Source: Planctomycetota bacterium (GTDB taxonomy: Bacteria > Planctomycetota > UBA8742 > UBA2392). Taken from it: DNA of 64,000 nt. Below the pieces are notes generated by a model that saw only the letters and a program-made list of their open reading frames with translations, was not told where the DNA came from and ran no database searches. The position numbers and the translations under genes were made by a program. This document shows, piece by piece, positions 51,421 to 62,572 of the stretch (positions are counted from its first letter, which is position 1; each line of letters starts with the position of its first letter). The DNA is taken from assembly GCA_020848275.1 (NCBI GenBank), contig JADLAK010000024.1, positions 29,858-93,857 of the forward strand, written 5' to 3'.

Positions 51421-51942
51421 ATGGCGCAAAAGAAGATCATCATCATCGCTGGGCCCAACGGCGCCGGCAAAACGACCTTTGCCGCGCAATTTCTCGTCCG
51501 TGAAGCCGATTGCCCGGAATTCATCAACGCCGACCTGATCGCGCGCGGCATTTCACCCTTTGACGCCGAGGGCGCGGCATACGAGGCCGGGCGCATCATG
51601 TTGCGGCAGATTGCGTCGCGAATTGCGGCTGGCCGCAGCTTTGCGTTTGAGACGACCTTGAGCGGACACAGTTACGCGCGGCACATCCCGCGCTGGCGTG
51701 CGGCGGGCTATCACGTGAAGCTGGTGTTTCTAAGTTTGCCGACGCCGGAACTTGCGATTGCACGTGTAAAAGGGCGCGTCGCCCAAGGCGGCCACGGAAT
51801 TCCCGAGTACGTGATCAGGCGGCGCTTTGACCGGGGGTTCCAAAATTTTGATAAGCTTTATCGTGGGCTGGTGGATAGCTGGGGGCTCTATGACAACTCC
51901 GGCCCAGTGCCTTTGCTGATCAAGCGCGGCGGTGAAGAATGA
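51421..51942 (+). CDS. Zeta-toxin-like P-loop kinase
   Basis: 173 residues. Walker A is AGPNGAGKTTFA near residue 10. ADLIARGISPFD and FAFETTLSGHSYARHIPRWRAAGYHVKLVFLSLPTPELAIARVKGRVAQGGHGIPEYVIRRRF follow the zeta-toxin/AAA_33 pattern, with substrate Asp and Arg residues. Zeta toxins phosphorylate UDP-GlcNAc; many chromosomal relatives have unknown substrates. It overlaps the next small gene (ATGA). The pair is bracketed by ligA 3'-end copies. Confidence 0.85.
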   Translation: MAQKKIIIIAGPNGAGKTTFAAQFLVREADCPEFINADLIARGISPFDAEGAAYEAGRIMLRQIASRIAAGRSFAFETTLSGHSYARHIPRWRAAGYHVKLVFLSLPTPELAIARVKGRVAQGGHGIPEYVIRRRFDRGFQNFDKLYRGLVDSWGLYDNSGPVPLLIKRGGEE

Positions 51943-52109
51943 GCACCCAAACAAACTTTGCCAAGGACGCCCTCGCTGCATTAAAACGCGCCGCCAAAGC
52001 CGCGCGCAAGCTGTCAATTGAAACCGGAACGCCGTTCTGGGTGATGAAGGACGGCAAGATCGTTGACCTGAACGCCAAGCCAAAGCGCAAGCTGAAGAAG
52101 TCGGCGTAA
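51939..52109 (+). CDS. Small basic protein paired with the P-loop gene (possible antitoxin)
   Basis: 56 residues: a Lys/Ala-rich helix (FAKDALAALKRAAKAARKLSIE) then TGTPFWVMKDGKIVDL and a basic end. Small proteins with an ETGTP..V..DGKIV motif often sit beside zeta-like kinases, usually upstream; here the gene is downstream and overlaps by 4 bp. A toxin-antitoxin role is an inference. Confidence 0.7.
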   Translation: MSTQTNFAKDALAALKRAAKAARKLSIETGTPFWVMKDGKIVDLNAKPKRKLKKSA

Positions 52110-52118
52110 TCGATCAGT

Positions 52119-52140
52119 GCTGCGGTTCGGAATCCGCAGC
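52119..52140. repeat. GCTGCGG hairpin between convergent genes
   Basis: GCTGCGG / CCGCAGC 7-bp stem with an 8-nt loop, similar to the hairpin at 32044-32063. No T run. Confidence 0.5.
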
Positions 52141-52145
52141 CACAG

Positions 52146-54636
<2,491 letters not shown>

Positions 54637-54653
54637 TTCTGATCCAACCATTG

Positions 54654-54682
54654 CACCGCCGGCTAAAGCCGGCGGTGTTTTT
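54654..54682 (+). terminator. Intrinsic terminator after the small gene
   Basis: CACCGCCGGC / GCCGGCGGTG 10-bp stem, TAAA loop, then TTTTTG. Confidence 0.9.
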
Positions 54683-54765
54683 GTTTACTGACATTTCCGC
54701 TAACGCATGGCGGCTTCAAGCGTTAGAATGCCAGACTTCCCTGAGTACCCCGTTGGTGTCGCCTT

Positions 54766-55665
54766 ATGCGCTATGGCTGGATAGTTGTTGTGCTGCTCGC
54801 CCTCTGCACCGTGCTCGGCGAGAACCTGCAAGCTGAACCGATGCACTACCTGCCGCGCTTGCGGCAAATTCAAGATCTCGTAAAGCGCGCCACCGGAAGC
54901 CGTTACAACGACAAGCGCGGCGCGCTTGGCAATTCCGAATTTTCCGCCGGTCTCGCCCTGGGCTACACCAGCGATTACTACTGGCGCGGCTTCCAGTTGT
55001 TCGACAGCGACCTGCTGATGTACGGCGACGGTTACGTCAACATCTATGGAGTCGAGGCCAGCGTCTATGGCTTGATGGATTTCGGCAGCGAGCGGCAGCG
55101 CCCCAAGGAGATGGATTATCGCCTGCGCTACCAGTTTGAAATCGAGGGCACGATCGTTTCGGTCGGGTATTGCTTCTACGATTTCTCGGGTTCCGACGGC
55201 GGGCTGGGCAAGAAGGACCAGGGCTTTGGCAACCAGGGCAAGGAAGTTTTCCCGGACAACCGCTTCCCATCGGGCATCCAGGAAGTCCAGTTGCACATGA
55301 CGTACTTCACGTCGGTGCTGCAGCAGCAGGGCGTGAACCTCCAGTTCGCCGCCAATATTTTCCAGCGCATCGATGACGAAGGCACGCGCATCGAGACCTC
55401 GGTTACGCTGTTCGTTGACAACCCGACGTTCACGATTTTCGGCGATTATTTTTCGCTGACGACCACCGACGTTTACCAGCACCGTTACCTTACCAATCGT
55501 TCGGGCTTCCAGGGCCAGACCACGCACGCGCGCATCGTCTACAACCTTGAGAAATACCGCATGGCGCCTTTGTTCATCGTGCTTGAGGCGATCTATTACG
55601 CGGGTTTCCACAAGGACCTTGTCGACGGGTTTTATTTCGGGGTAAACGTCAACCTCCGATTCTAG
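54766..55665 (+). CDS. Outer-membrane beta-barrel protein
   Basis: 299 residues. A signal peptide (YGWIVVVLLALCTVLGENLQA) precedes repeated amphipathic strands rich in Tyr/Phe (AGLALGYTSDYYWRGFQLFDSD, VNIYGVEASVYG, YRLRYQFEIEGTIVSVGYCFYDFSG). The chain ends NVNLRF, the C-terminal aromatic signal for BAM insertion. LGYTSDYYWRG recalls the Gcw_chp family. It is followed 25 bp later by the AsmA-like gene, suggesting a shared envelope role. Confidence 0.85.
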   Translation: MRYGWIVVVLLALCTVLGENLQAEPMHYLPRLRQIQDLVKRATGSRYNDKRGALGNSEFSAGLALGYTSDYYWRGFQLFDSDLLMYGDGYVNIYGVEASVYGLMDFGSERQRPKEMDYRLRYQFEIEGTIVSVGYCFYDFSGSDGGLGKKDQGFGNQGKEVFPDNRFPSGIQEVQLHMTYFTSVLQQQGVNLQFAANIFQRIDDEGTRIETSVTLFVDNPTFTIFGDYFSLTTTDVYQHRYLTNRSGFQGQTTHARIVYNLEKYRMAPLFIVLEAIYYAGFHKDLVDGFYFGVNVNLRF

Positions 55666-55690
55666 CGCGCAGTGGGTACACTCTCACCGC

Positions 55691-58600
55691 ATGGCTGAAG
55701 AACGTCGAGTAGCCCAGAGCTGGTTTTCCCGCGTCCGATCCTGGATCGGCGGGCTGCTCAGTCGCATCATCCGGCGCGGATTCTTCCGTATCGTGTTTGC
55801 GCTGTTTTTGCTGCTCGTGGTTGCGCCGCTGGTCATCATCAACATCGCCGCCAACCGCGACACGTCTAACTGGATTCTCGACAGCGCGATCTCGCAGGTC
55901 TTCGACAACCAGCTTTGCGACGTGAGCTGGGACCGCGGCCGCACTGAAATCCGCGGGCCCGGCGTTGTGTTCGCGGGCTCGGTGACCTACCACGACTTCA
56001 CCGTCAAGCGGCGCACGCCGCTGACGCATTCCAGCGGCAAGAAGCTCGAGTATGAATTCGTGCGCGTGCCGAAGTTCGTCGTCAACTACGACTTCAAGCG
56101 CCTGCCGCGCATGCCCGTCACCAGCGTCGAGTTGCCTGAGCGCGTGCAGTTGTACTTCAACATCGACGGCGGACGGTGGATGGACGCTGATCTCTTCAAG
56201 GCCGCGCCGGAGGGCGGCGAATCGCCGCAACTGCCCCAGATCATCGTGCGCGAGGCGATGGTGAGGCTGCGCGCCGATGGCGTGCTGGCTTCGCCCGAAG
56301 ACGTGGCGTCGTTGCGCCGCGGCGGTGAGCCGAAATTGTGGTACGAGGTGCACCTGGCGGAACTTGCGATGCTTCCCAACCGCCTGAACCCGGACAATCT
56401 TGACCTGTCGGGCACCGCGCGTGCGGCGCCCTTTGGCACCTGGCAGATGGGCGGGAGTATCGTGCGTGACACCGGCGGCACGGACGTGCTGTTCGCGCAG
56501 CGCGGGCTGAAGCTGGATCGCGCGTTCGTGTCGGCGCTGGGCGCGGAAGTTCGCAGCGTCTACGACCAGTTCCAGATCCAGGGCCGCGCCGACCTGAGCT
56601 GCCGCCTCTCGATCGAGCGCAGCAAGCCGCTGCAGTTCACCTCGGAGATTTCGATCTACGAGGGCTCGATGTGTTACGTGGGCTTCCCGGCGGTCGTGTC
56701 GCCGGCGATGGGCAAACTGCGCAGCGTCAACAACAACGTGTACATCGAAGAAATTCGCGGCATGCGCGGCTCGGCCGAAGTGATCGTGGACGGCAGTGTG
56801 ACGGACATCGGCGTGGTCGGGCGCGAGACCGTGAGCGTCAACGTGCGCATCGCGGATTTGCTGGTGGATGAAAACTTCCGCCTCGCGCTGCTTGAGGAGC
56901 GCCTGCAGCCCGAAAACGCCAACCCGGAAACGGGCGAGCCCTACACGGTCGAGGAATGGAAGCCTGAAATACACCGCGTGGTGCCGGGGTATCCCGAATG
57001 GCCGGGCGCCAGGAACGCCCCGGTTTATCCCAACCTGCCGGACATTCTCCCGTTCGTCTGCCGCGGCTTCACGCCCGCGGGCCTGTGTAACTTCGACCTC
57101 AGCACCGTGCAGGTCTACAAGGGAATGCTTGACGAGAAGGAACGCCGCGTTGACAAGGACATGCACTGGCGCGTGTTTGCGCGCGACGCCGCCGCCTGCT
57201 TCACGGGCCCGCCGGAATGGAAGGACGGCGGTTTCCCCGTGCCGCTTTACCGCTGTTACGGCGTGGTCGAGGGCATCCTGAAAACGGGATCCGCCGGCAA
57301 GTTCATCGTGCGCGGCTACACCGACCCGGAGCTCGCCAACGTGCCAGATGCCGAGCGCCAGGCCATGCTCGCGCGGCCGGGGCTTGTTGGCGAACGCGGT
57401 GTTGCGGGCGGCCAACTGGTGTTCGTGCGCGCGACTTACACGCAATCCCTCGAAGGCCGCCCGCCGGAACTTGTCTTGAACGTCACCACCGACGGCCTTG
57501 TCTTCGACGACGAAATCGAAAACCTGCTGCCGGCTGACGTGCGCGCCGCGGTTGAGGACTTCACGCCGCGCGGCCGCGTCGATGTCGAGCGAGCGACCGT
57601 GACTGTGCGCCCGGGCATGGACCACACCGATTACGACTTCGACATCAAGGCCAAGGACGTCGTCGCGAAGTACCAGCTTGAGGGCGCGCAGGCGCCGGTG
57701 GAAATGTCGCAGATCTCCGGCAACTTCCGCGTCGAACGCCGCAGCAGGGCCGTGCGGCTGACCAACGTGACGGGCCAGGTCAACGGCAGCCCGATTGCCA
57801 TCAACCTGAGTTTCCGACGCGAGCGCGAAGCCCCGGAAATAGAGTTCGAGGTCAAATCATCGGACTTCAACCTGACCCATAACCTGCGGCAGATGCTGAC
57901 GCCCACGCTTGCGGCGCTCTTTGACACTTTCCAGCCGCAGGGGCAACTCGCGCTGAAGGTCACGGGCAGCCGCGGCTTCCCCGGCAAGACCGACATCACC
58001 GAGGCCGACGTCAGCGTCAACGCCGCCAGCATCCTTTACGAACGTTTCCCCTACCCGATGAAAAACATCGCGGGCCGCGTGTTTGTTACGGTGCGCGAGG
58101 ACAGCGTCGAGGTCGCCCTGCGCCGCATCACCGCCACGGGCTCTGAAAAAGACACGCAGATCGGCCTTACCGGCCACACGCTGGTCGCGCTGGACCCGCC
58201 CAACGGCGGCAGCCGCATCGAGGGCAACACCACGCGCTTTGACTTTGCGATCACCGCCACGCACGTGCGGCCCGACGCGACGCTGGTTGCGGCGTTGACG
58301 CCGATCCTTTCGCAGACCGAGACCGGCACGCCCGCGGGCGAAAAACCGGCTGCGCTGAAGTTCATGGAGAACCTGCGCATCGACGGCACCGTCGGCCTGA
58401 ATGGCCGCCTGACATGTAATGCGCGCGGCGAGATCGACTGGAACTTCGAGGTGCTGCTCGAGGGTTGCGGGATCAACTTCACGGGCTTTCCCTACCCGAT
58501 CAAGGACCTCAGTGGCTCGCTGATCATTGAGGGCAAGAAGGTGTCGCTGCGCAACTGCCGGGGCAAGGCCGAGGGCGGCGACGTGCTGATCAGCGAGGCG

Positions 58601-59644
58601 AACTACGACGAGGAAACCGGCTGGATGCTCACGTTGTCAGCCGTGAACATGCCGTTTTCGCGCCCGCTGCGCGACGCCCTGCCCGAGACGCTGAGGCGGC
58701 AGTTCGACCGCCTCCAGCCCAAGGGCACCTACGACATCCAGATCGAACTCGCGGGCAAGGACAACGCGATTTACTACGTGGTCTCCCACGACCTGAAGCA
58801 GACGGACCTCGACCTGGGCCTGCACTTCGACGACGTGACGGCGCGCGTGGACGCCGAGGGCTCGGTGATCGGCGACCGCAGCAGCGTCAACGCCGAGATC
58901 TATATCCAGGAAGCGTTCTTCAAGAAGGCGCGCTTCAACGACATCACGTCGCGCGCGCAGATGTTCGACGAGCGCCTGTCGCTGCCGAACCTGCGCGGCA
59001 AGTTTTACGGCGGCACGGTCGAAGCCAGCTTCACGCTGGTGAAAGAAACCTACAACGGCGCGATTGTGGTGCGCGGAGCGGACGTCAAGGAGCTCGGCAA
59101 GACGGCTTTCCCCGAGGCGGGCGACCTCGCGGGCGCGCTTGACGCCGAGGTCAAGTTCTACAGCAACGCTGACAAGGACGGCCAGATCGGCCGCGGGCGC
59201 ATCGACGTTGGCAACAAAGCCGACGGCGCCAAGGCGCGCCTGGCGTCGGTGCCGCTGTTCAGCACGATCTTCGATACCACCGGCAACAAGCAGGAATTTG
59301 ACGAGGGCCATGTGTTCTTCTGGCTCGGGCAGGACCGCATCACCATCCGCGAGATGGACTTCGTGTCCGACGCCGCGCGCGTCGAGACCTTTGGGCCCAG
59401 CGAAGAGAACTACGTCATGTACGGGACGACGGAAATGCGCCTGAAGTTGTTCTTCACGCTGGCGCCGCGCGCGCCGCTGGCCTTCCCGGTGCTGCAGCAG
59501 GTGTTTGACCTGCTGAAGCAGATCCTGTTCCCGCTCTATGTCACGGGCAGCCTGAACGCGCCGAAGGTCGAGGCTTTCAGCCTTGGCGCCGACGAGCTTG
59601 AGCGCCAGCGCGACGTTTTTCCCAAGCCGCCGCGGGAGTCCTGA
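55691..59644 (+). CDS. AsmA-like giant envelope protein (possible lipid-transfer bridge)
   Basis: 1317 residues. One N-terminal membrane helix (about 36-55, FRIVFALFLLLVVAPLVIINIA), then about 1250 residues of beta-strand repeats typical of AsmA/YhdP/TamB-type proteins. The C-terminal segment ends with the AsmA_2/YhdP-like text KARLASVPLFSTIFDTTGNKQEFDEGHVFF...DFVSDAARVETFGP...LTLAPRAP-like FTLAPRAPLAF. Such proteins form grooves that carry phospholipids between membranes in diderms; that role is inferred here. It overlaps rsmD by 1 bp (TGATG). Confidence 0.85.
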   Translation: MAEERRVAQSWFSRVRSWIGGLLSRIIRRGFFRIVFALFLLLVVAPLVIINIAANRDTSNWILDSAISQVFDNQLCDVSWDRGRTEIRGPGVVFAGSVTYHDFTVKRRTPLTHSSGKKLEYEFVRVPKFVVNYDFKRLPRMPVTSVELPERVQLYFNIDGGRWMDADLFKAAPEGGESPQLPQIIVREAMVRLRADGVLASPEDVASLRRGGEPKLWYEVHLAELAMLPNRLNPDNLDLSGTARAAPFGTWQMGGSIVRDTGGTDVLFAQRGLKLDRAFVSALGAEVRSVYDQFQIQGRADLSCRLSIERSKPLQFTSEISIYEGSMCYVGFPAVVSPAMGKLRSVNNNVYIEEIRGMRGSAEVIVDGSVTDIGVVGRETVSVNVRIADLLVDENFRLALLEERLQPENANPETGEPYTVEEWKPEIHRVVPGYPEWPGARNAPVYPNLPDILPFVCRGFTPAGLCNFDLSTVQVYKGMLDEKERRVDKDMHWRVFARDAAACFTGPPEWKDGGFPVPLYRCYGVVEGILKTGSAGKFIVRGYTDPELANVPDAERQAMLARPGLVGERGVAGGQLVFVRATYTQSLEGRPPELVLNVTTDGLVFDDEIENLLPADVRAAVEDFTPRGRVDVERATVTVRPGMDHTDYDFDIKAKDVVAKYQLEGAQAPVEMSQISGNFRVERRSRAVRLTNVTGQVNGSPIAINLSFRREREAPEIEFEVKSSDFNLTHNLRQMLTPTLAALFDTFQPQGQLALKVTGSRGFPGKTDITEADVSVNAASILYERFPYPMKNIAGRVFVTVREDSVEVALRRITATGSEKDTQIGLTGHTLVALDPPNGGSRIEGNTTRFDFAITATHVRPDATLVAALTPILSQTETGTPAGEKPAALKFMENLRIDGTVGLNGRLTCNARGEIDWNFEVLLEGCGINFTGFPYPIKDLSGSLIIEGKKVSLRNCRGKAEGGDVLISEANYDEETGWMLTLSAVNMPFSRPLRDALPETLRRQFDRLQPKGTYDIQIELAGKDNAIYYVVSHDLKQTDLDLGLHFDDVTARVDAEGSVIGDRSSVNAEIYIQEAFFKKARFNDITSRAQMFDERLSLPNLRGKFYGGTVEASFTLVKETYNGAIVVRGADVKELGKTAFPEAGDLAGALDAEVKFYSNADKDGQIGRGRIDVGNKADGAKARLASVPLFSTIFDTTGNKQEFDEGHVFFWLGQDRITIREMDFVSDAARVETFGPSEENYVMYGTTEMRLKLFFTLAPRAPLAFPVLQQVFDLLKQILFPLYVTGSLNAPKVEAFSLGADELERQRDVFPKPPRES

Positions 59645-60312
59645 TGCGCCGCTCAAGCCGCGAATTCCACGAGCCGCCTCGCGCCAAACACGACGCCCAC
59701 TCCGACCCGTCGGGCGTGCGCATCACCGCGGGCACGTGGCGGACGCGGCCTCTGATTGTCCCGCAAACCGGCGGCGTGCGGCCGATGTTGTCCAAGACGC
59801 GCCAGGCGCTCTTCAACGTGCTGGCTGACGACATCAAGGGTGCGGTGGTGTGGGATTGCTTTGCGGGCACGGGGCTGCTTGGCTTTGAGGCGTTGTCGCG
59901 CGGTGCAAAGACCTGCGTTTTCATCGAGGCCGACCGCCGTCACGCCGACGCCGTTGCGGAAAACATCAAGCTGCTGAAGTGCGAAACACGTGCACTGCTG
60001 ATGCGCGGCGATGCCTTTCGCATCGTCACGGCGGGCGCGACGTTGAGAAACACGCCGGCGGATTTCGTCTTTCTCGACCCGCCGCACGCGATGATCGAGG
60101 ACCTCGAGGCGGGGAAATTCTGGCCCTGGGTGATGAACCTGCACAAGACGCCGCTGGTCAATGACTACACGGTGCTGGTAATCGGCCACCACGCGCGGCT
60201 GGTCGTGCCGGCGGAAATCGGCGACTTCATGGTTGCGGACACGCGTACCTATGGCGCGGTGGGTTTCACGATTTTGGTGCGCACCGGCCAGCCCGACGAC
60301 GAAGACGGCTGA
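59644..60312 (+). CDS. rsmD: 16S rRNA guanine-N2 methyltransferase (RsmD family)
   Basis: 222 residues. Expected to methylate G966 of 16S rRNA. RsmD text: VRITAGTWRTRPLIVP, VRPMLSKTRQALFNVL, WDCFAGTGLLGFEALSRGA (SAM motif I) and FIEADRRHADAVAENI. The catalytic (N/D)PPY motif reads DPPH (FLDPPHAM), a substitution worth noting. The N-terminal 20 residues are a basic extension. Confidence 0.88.
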   Translation: MRRSSREFHEPPRAKHDAHSDPSGVRITAGTWRTRPLIVPQTGGVRPMLSKTRQALFNVLADDIKGAVVWDCFAGTGLLGFEALSRGAKTCVFIEADRRHADAVAENIKLLKCETRALLMRGDAFRIVTAGATLRNTPADFVFLDPPHAMIEDLEAGKFWPWVMNLHKTPLVNDYTVLVIGHHARLVVPAEIGDFMVADTRTYGAVGFTILVRTGQPDDEDG

Positions 60313-60331
60313 TGAACTGCAAAAGCGCCAA

Positions 60332-60396
60332 CCACAGATGACGCAGATGGGCGCAGATTTTGTTTAATTCATCTGTGAAATCTGTGCCATCTGTGG
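60332..60396. repeat. CGCAGAT palindrome, copy 2
   Basis: CCACAGATGACGCAGATGGG then an inverted AATTCATCTGTGAAATCTGTG...CTGTGG run. Related to 35115-35186. Confidence 0.75.
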
Positions 60397-60432
60397 ATTG
60401 CTTTGACAGTTGTCTTTGGTGAATGCTGTTCA

Positions 60433-61506
60433 ATGGCTGCTTCCTCGACATCAGTCAAACCATCCCTGATCGGGATGAATCCCGACGAACTCGGCAAGGC
60501 CGTGACTTCGGCGGGCGGCAAGCCCTTTGTCGCCAGGCAGCTCGCGCAGTGGCTCTATAAGAAGCGCGAAAGCGATTTTGCGGCGATGACGAATCTGCCC
60601 AAGGCGCTTCGCGAGAAGCTGGCGCAGAACTACAGTTTGATTACGTCGAGCGTCGTGACTAGCGAAGACTCCGGCGAGGGCACGATTAAACTCGGCATCC
60701 GCCTCCAGGACGGTTTGATCATCGAAGCGGTTCTGATGAGGGAAGAGGATCGGCTGACGGCGTGCATCTCGACGCAGGCGGGCTGCGCGATGGGCTGCCG
60801 CTTCTGCGCCTCGGGCCTGCTGGGGTTGAAGCGCCACCTGACGCCGGGCGAAATTCTCGAACAGTTCTTCCACATCGCGGCGATCCTCAAGAAGGAATCG
60901 CCCGACGCCTGGCTGACGAACGTTGTTGTGATGGGCATGGGTGAGCCGCTGCATAATTTCGACGGCCTGATGAACGCGCTGGCCGTGCTTAACGCCGAGT
61001 GGGGATTTCACTTCGGCGCGCGGCGCATCACCGTCAGCACCGTCGGCCTGCCGGACAAAATTCGCGACCTCGCCAACCAGGGCTTTCAGTTCAATCTTGC
61101 GGTGAGCCTGCACGCGACGACCGACGAACAACGCACGCGGCTGATCCCCACCAACATCAGCACCGGCCTGATCAACATCATCCGCGCGTCGGCCGACTAC
61201 TACCACGCCACGCGCCGCGAAGTGACCTTCGAATACACGCTTGTCGGCGGCGAAAACGACACGCCCGATGACGCGATGCGCTTGGCGCGCCTGCTCGAGG
61301 ATTTCCCGCGCGCCAACGTCAACTTGATACCGATGAACCCGGTCGAGGGCACGGGTTTAAGAGCCCCCACGACGGAAGCCGTAGAAGAGTTTACTGACGC
61401 GCTGACGCAGGCGGGCATCAACGTGCACGTTCGGCGCAAGCGTGGCCGCGCGGTGCAGGCGGCCTGCGGGCAACTGCGCCTGAAACTCGAAAAGGCAAAC
61501 GGCTAA
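60433..61506 (+). CDS. rlmN: Dual-specificity 23S rRNA/tRNA adenine-C2 methyltransferase
   Basis: Radical SAM enzyme that methylates A2503 of 23S rRNA and A37 of some tRNAs. 357 residues from the ATG at 60433. The [4Fe-4S] motif is CAMGCRFC near residue 119. Other family text: LYKKRESDFAAMTNLPKALRE, STQAGCAMGC, VVMGMGEPLHNF, RRITVSTVGLPDKI, VSLHATTDEQRTRLIP and the C-terminal Cys in VQAACGQLR. Confidence 0.96.
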   Translation: MAASSTSVKPSLIGMNPDELGKAVTSAGGKPFVARQLAQWLYKKRESDFAAMTNLPKALREKLAQNYSLITSSVVTSEDSGEGTIKLGIRLQDGLIIEAVLMREEDRLTACISTQAGCAMGCRFCASGLLGLKRHLTPGEILEQFFHIAAILKKESPDAWLTNVVVMGMGEPLHNFDGLMNALAVLNAEWGFHFGARRITVSTVGLPDKIRDLANQGFQFNLAVSLHATTDEQRTRLIPTNISTGLINIIRASADYYHATRREVTFEYTLVGGENDTPDDAMRLARLLEDFPRANVNLIPMNPVEGTGLRAPTTEAVEEFTDALTQAGINVHVRRKRGRAVQAACGQLRLKLEKANG

Positions 61507-61514
61507 CTACTTTT

Positions 61515-61586
61515 AGCCACGAATGGACACGAATTCCCACTAATGGCCCGTCTGTAATTCGTGAAAATTCGTGAGGATTCGTGGCT
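61515..61586. repeat. Decamer-phased CACGAAT palindrome, copy 3
   Basis: AGCCACGAATGGACACGAAT... inverted to ...ATTCGTGAGGATTCGTGGCT. It lies between rlmN and the DUF58 gene. Confidence 0.8.
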
Positions 61587-61605
61587 TACCCGTTTTGGAG
61601 CCGCT

Positions 61606-62499
61606 GTGGCTGAGCACGAACTGGTTTCCGACGCCTTTGACGGCGCGTTGCTCGAGGCGCTTGCGCACTTCGAGCTCAACCTGCGCACGTTGACGAGTTC
61701 GGGCGTGCGCGGCGAGCGCCGCTCGCGCCGGCGCGGCGGCGGCACGGAATACGCCGACCATCGCCAGTACGCCCACGGCGACGACCTGCGGCGGCTGGAC
61801 TGGCACGCGCTCGCGCGGCTGGACCAGATGTTGATCCGCCTTTACGCCGCCGACGAAGCGCTTCCGCTCGAAGTCGTGATGGACGCATCGGCGAGTATGG
61901 ATTTCGGCGCGCCTACGAAGTTCGTCACGGGCGCGCGCGTCGGCGCGTGCCTGACGCAGATGGCGCTGTCGCACAACACGCCCGCGCGCTGGCGCATTGC
62001 GCTGGGCAAGACGCACGAGCCGCTCTCGCTCAAGGGCCGCGGCGAACTGCCGAAACTCCTGCGCGCGCTCGACGAAACCGTGCCTGACGGCAAAGGCGCG
62101 ATGGAACATGCTTTGCGCGACAGCGTGCTGCAGGGACCGCGCAAACGCGCGCTGATCGCGATCACCGACGGCTACGACGCGCAGCCGCTACAACACGCGC
62201 TGCGCGCGGTGCGGGGCGGCGGCGCGGAAGTAGGCCTGGTGCTCGTGCTTGCGCCCGAAGAAACCAACCCGCAGGAGCGCGGCGAATACACGCTGATTGA
62301 CTCCGAAAGCGAAGCCGCATCGCGCATGACCATCGACGGCGCAGCTATCAAACGCTACCGCCGCATGTTGGCGAGCTTCCGCGAGGGCTGGACCGATTTC
62401 TGCCGTACGCACGGCCTGATGTTTGTCGAGATTTCGAGCGACACGCCGATCGATGCGGCGCTGTTCAGGACACTGGCGAGCTCGGGAATGATCGGGTAG
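61606..62499 (+). CDS. DUF58 family protein (VWA-like)
   Basis: 297 residues from the GTG at 61606 (GGAG 5 nt upstream); the ATG at 61561 lies in the repeat and is not used here. DUF58 core: YADHRQYAHGDDLRRLDWHALARLDQMLIRLY near residue 55, then a VWA-like fold with MDASASMDFG (MIDAS) and ALIAITDGYD. DUF58 proteins work with MoxR ATPases and BatA-type VWA proteins. A BatA-like protein is at 14229 but no MoxR gene is in the window. Confidence 0.9.
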   Translation: MAEHELVSDAFDGALLEALAHFELNLRTLTSSGVRGERRSRRRGGGTEYADHRQYAHGDDLRRLDWHALARLDQMLIRLYAADEALPLEVVMDASASMDFGAPTKFVTGARVGACLTQMALSHNTPARWRIALGKTHEPLSLKGRGELPKLLRALDETVPDGKGAMEHALRDSVLQGPRKRALIAITDGYDAQPLQHALRAVRGGGAEVGLVLVLAPEETNPQERGEYTLIDSESEAASRMTIDGAAIKRYRRMLASFREGWTDFCRTHGLMFVEISSDTPIDAALFRTLASSGMIG

Positions 62500-62569
62500 T
62501 GGGGCGGGCCTCTGGCCTGCCGCGCTTATGGCGCCGCGAAAAACGAGGCAGGCTGGAAGCCCGCTCCAC
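62499..62569. repeat. Diverged GTGG-headed REP pair
   Basis: GTGG plus GGCGGGCCTCTGGCCTGCC on the left and, on the minus strand, GTGG plus AGCGGGCTTCCAGCCTGCC on the right. It begins on the last base of the DUF58 stop codon. Confidence 0.7.
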
Positions 62570-62572
62570 GCG

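Noticed and set aside
55649-57625. 658-aa open frame opposite the AsmA-like gene
   Set aside because: Antisense to a coherent 1317-residue protein; composition typical of a GC-rich shadow.
61561-61605. Upstream extension of the DUF58 protein to the in-frame GTG start at 61561
   Set aside because: The added codons are repeat sequence, and the GTG at 61606 has its own GGAG.
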